Part shown: piece after piece, positions 63,771-64,000 of the stretch
Position numbering within the stretch: the first letter of the stretch is position 1
Layout of the letters: the number at the start of each line of letters is the position of its first letter
NCBI GenBank assembly: GCA_019911965.1
Contig: JAIOJF010000027.1
Span: 1-64,000 of the forward strand
Source of the DNA: Paracoccaceae bacterium
GTDB lineage: Bacteria; Pseudomonadota; Alphaproteobacteria; Rhodobacterales; Rhodobacteraceae
DNA: 64,000 nucleotides
Direction of reading: 5' to 3'
Made by a program: the position numbers and the translations under genes
Notes under the pieces: model-generated
Database searches by the model: none
Seen by the model: only the letters and a program-made list of their open reading frames with translations
What the model was told of the DNA's origin: nothing

Positions 63771-64000
63771 TGCGCCATCGCGCCTTCGACGCCGCGTTCG
63801 ATTGCCTCGCGCAACTTGCGCTCCAGCGCGTCGCGCCGGGATTTGGTATGCAGCTTCAGGCCGAACATGTCCTTGACGTAGAACACATCCACCGCCTGCA
63901 CCCCGTAAGTGGCGATCACCGCCGAGGCGATGTAGACATTGTTGGCCGAGATGGTCCGGGTCAGATCATACAGAAGGCCGGGGCGGTCGCGGGTATCGAC
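63767..64000 (-). CDS. glnD: Protein-PII uridylyltransferase, C-terminal ACT domain (partial)
   Basis: The last 77 codons of a gene running off the right edge: DTRDRPGLLYDLTRTISANN followed by VYIASAVIATYGVQAVDVFYVKD, which is the second ACT domain of GlnD. GlnD senses glutamine and (de)uridylylates PII to control nitrogen metabolism. The 3' end overlaps murJ by 4 nt (ATGA). The catalytic nucleotidyltransferase and HD domains lie outside the window. Confidence 0.9.
   Translation of the reverse strand, partial: VDTRDRPGLLYDLTRTISANNVYIASAVIATYGVQAVDVFYVKDMFGLKLHTKSRRDALERKLREAIERGVEGAMAQ

Overview
The window is GC-rich, densely coding chromosomal DNA. It points to an alphaproteobacterium of the Rhodobacterales (Roseobacter/Rhodobacter/Paracoccus type). 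The indicators are a serCA operon with an alphaproteobacterial serC leader, phaA-phaB, a crotonyl-CoA carboxylase/reductase, a TauE/SafE exporter paired with a TIGR02186 protein, a betaine/dimethylglycine demethylation cluster, and many small proteins that look order-specific. I see no rRNA, tRNA, CRISPR array, insertion sequence or prophage. Almost all 64 kb is core or catabolic chromosome; the most accessory-looking stretch is about 43.3-44.6 kb.

Layout. 0-3.7 kb: end of a capsule locus (glycosyltransferase fragment, KpsM, KpsE, KpsT). 3.7-7.7 kb: complete phosphorylated serine pathway (serB divergent from serC-serA). 7.7-16.3 kb: Stf0-like sulfotransferase, lytic transglycosylase, SMC, a small membrane protein / sterol-desaturase-like / SGNH hydrolase operon, and Tag glycosylase. 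16.4-20.3 kb: EAL phosphodiesterase, phaA, phaB and a DMT exporter. 20.4-26.2 kb: DUF465 protein, second DMT exporter, TrmN6-like methyltransferase, DUF2007 protein, long-chain polyprenyl diphosphate synthase, ispE and a TPR protein. 26.4-31.5 kb: ETF-ubiquinone oxidoreductase, AhpD-like protein, GreA, a membrane protein and RarD. 31.6-40.2 kb: one leftward seven-gene operon for N-methyl (betaine-type) catabolism. 40.5-43.7 kb: acyltransferase, ccr and a small protein. 44-49.4 kb: Tat-signal coiled-coil protein, membrane protein, trpS, rhomboid-like protein, nfu, tsaB and rimI. 49.5-55 kb: purine nucleoside ABC importer plus phosphorylase. 55.1-62.2 kb: TauE/SafE and TIGR02186, SDR, AsnC-type domain, RecD-like helicase, BCAT, USP and an outer-membrane protein. 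62.2-64 kb: murJ and the 3' end of glnD.

How the genes work together. Acetyl-CoA handling is spread over two loci: phaA/phaB make 3-hydroxybutyryl-CoA for polyhydroxybutyrate, and Ccr draws from the same C4 acyl-CoA pool into the ethylmalonyl-CoA pathway. Both promoter regions carry perfect CTGC-N3-GCAG sites, the form reported for the PHB regulator PhaR, which suggests shared control. The betaine cluster combines a homocysteine methyltransferase with two FAD/GcvT-fused oxidases, a GFA-family protein, a LysE exporter, a medium-chain reductase and its own XRE-cupin regulator with a clear inverted-repeat operator. ETF-QO would pass electrons from such flavin dehydrogenases to ubiquinone. The nucleoside operon couples uptake to phosphorolysis.

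The most notable observations are the paired PhaR-like sites at ccr, a rhomboid-family protein that has lost its catalytic residues, the regulator operator and composition of the betaine operon, and a 15-bp perfect inverted repeat behind ccr. I did not find an unmistakably new defence or mobile system.
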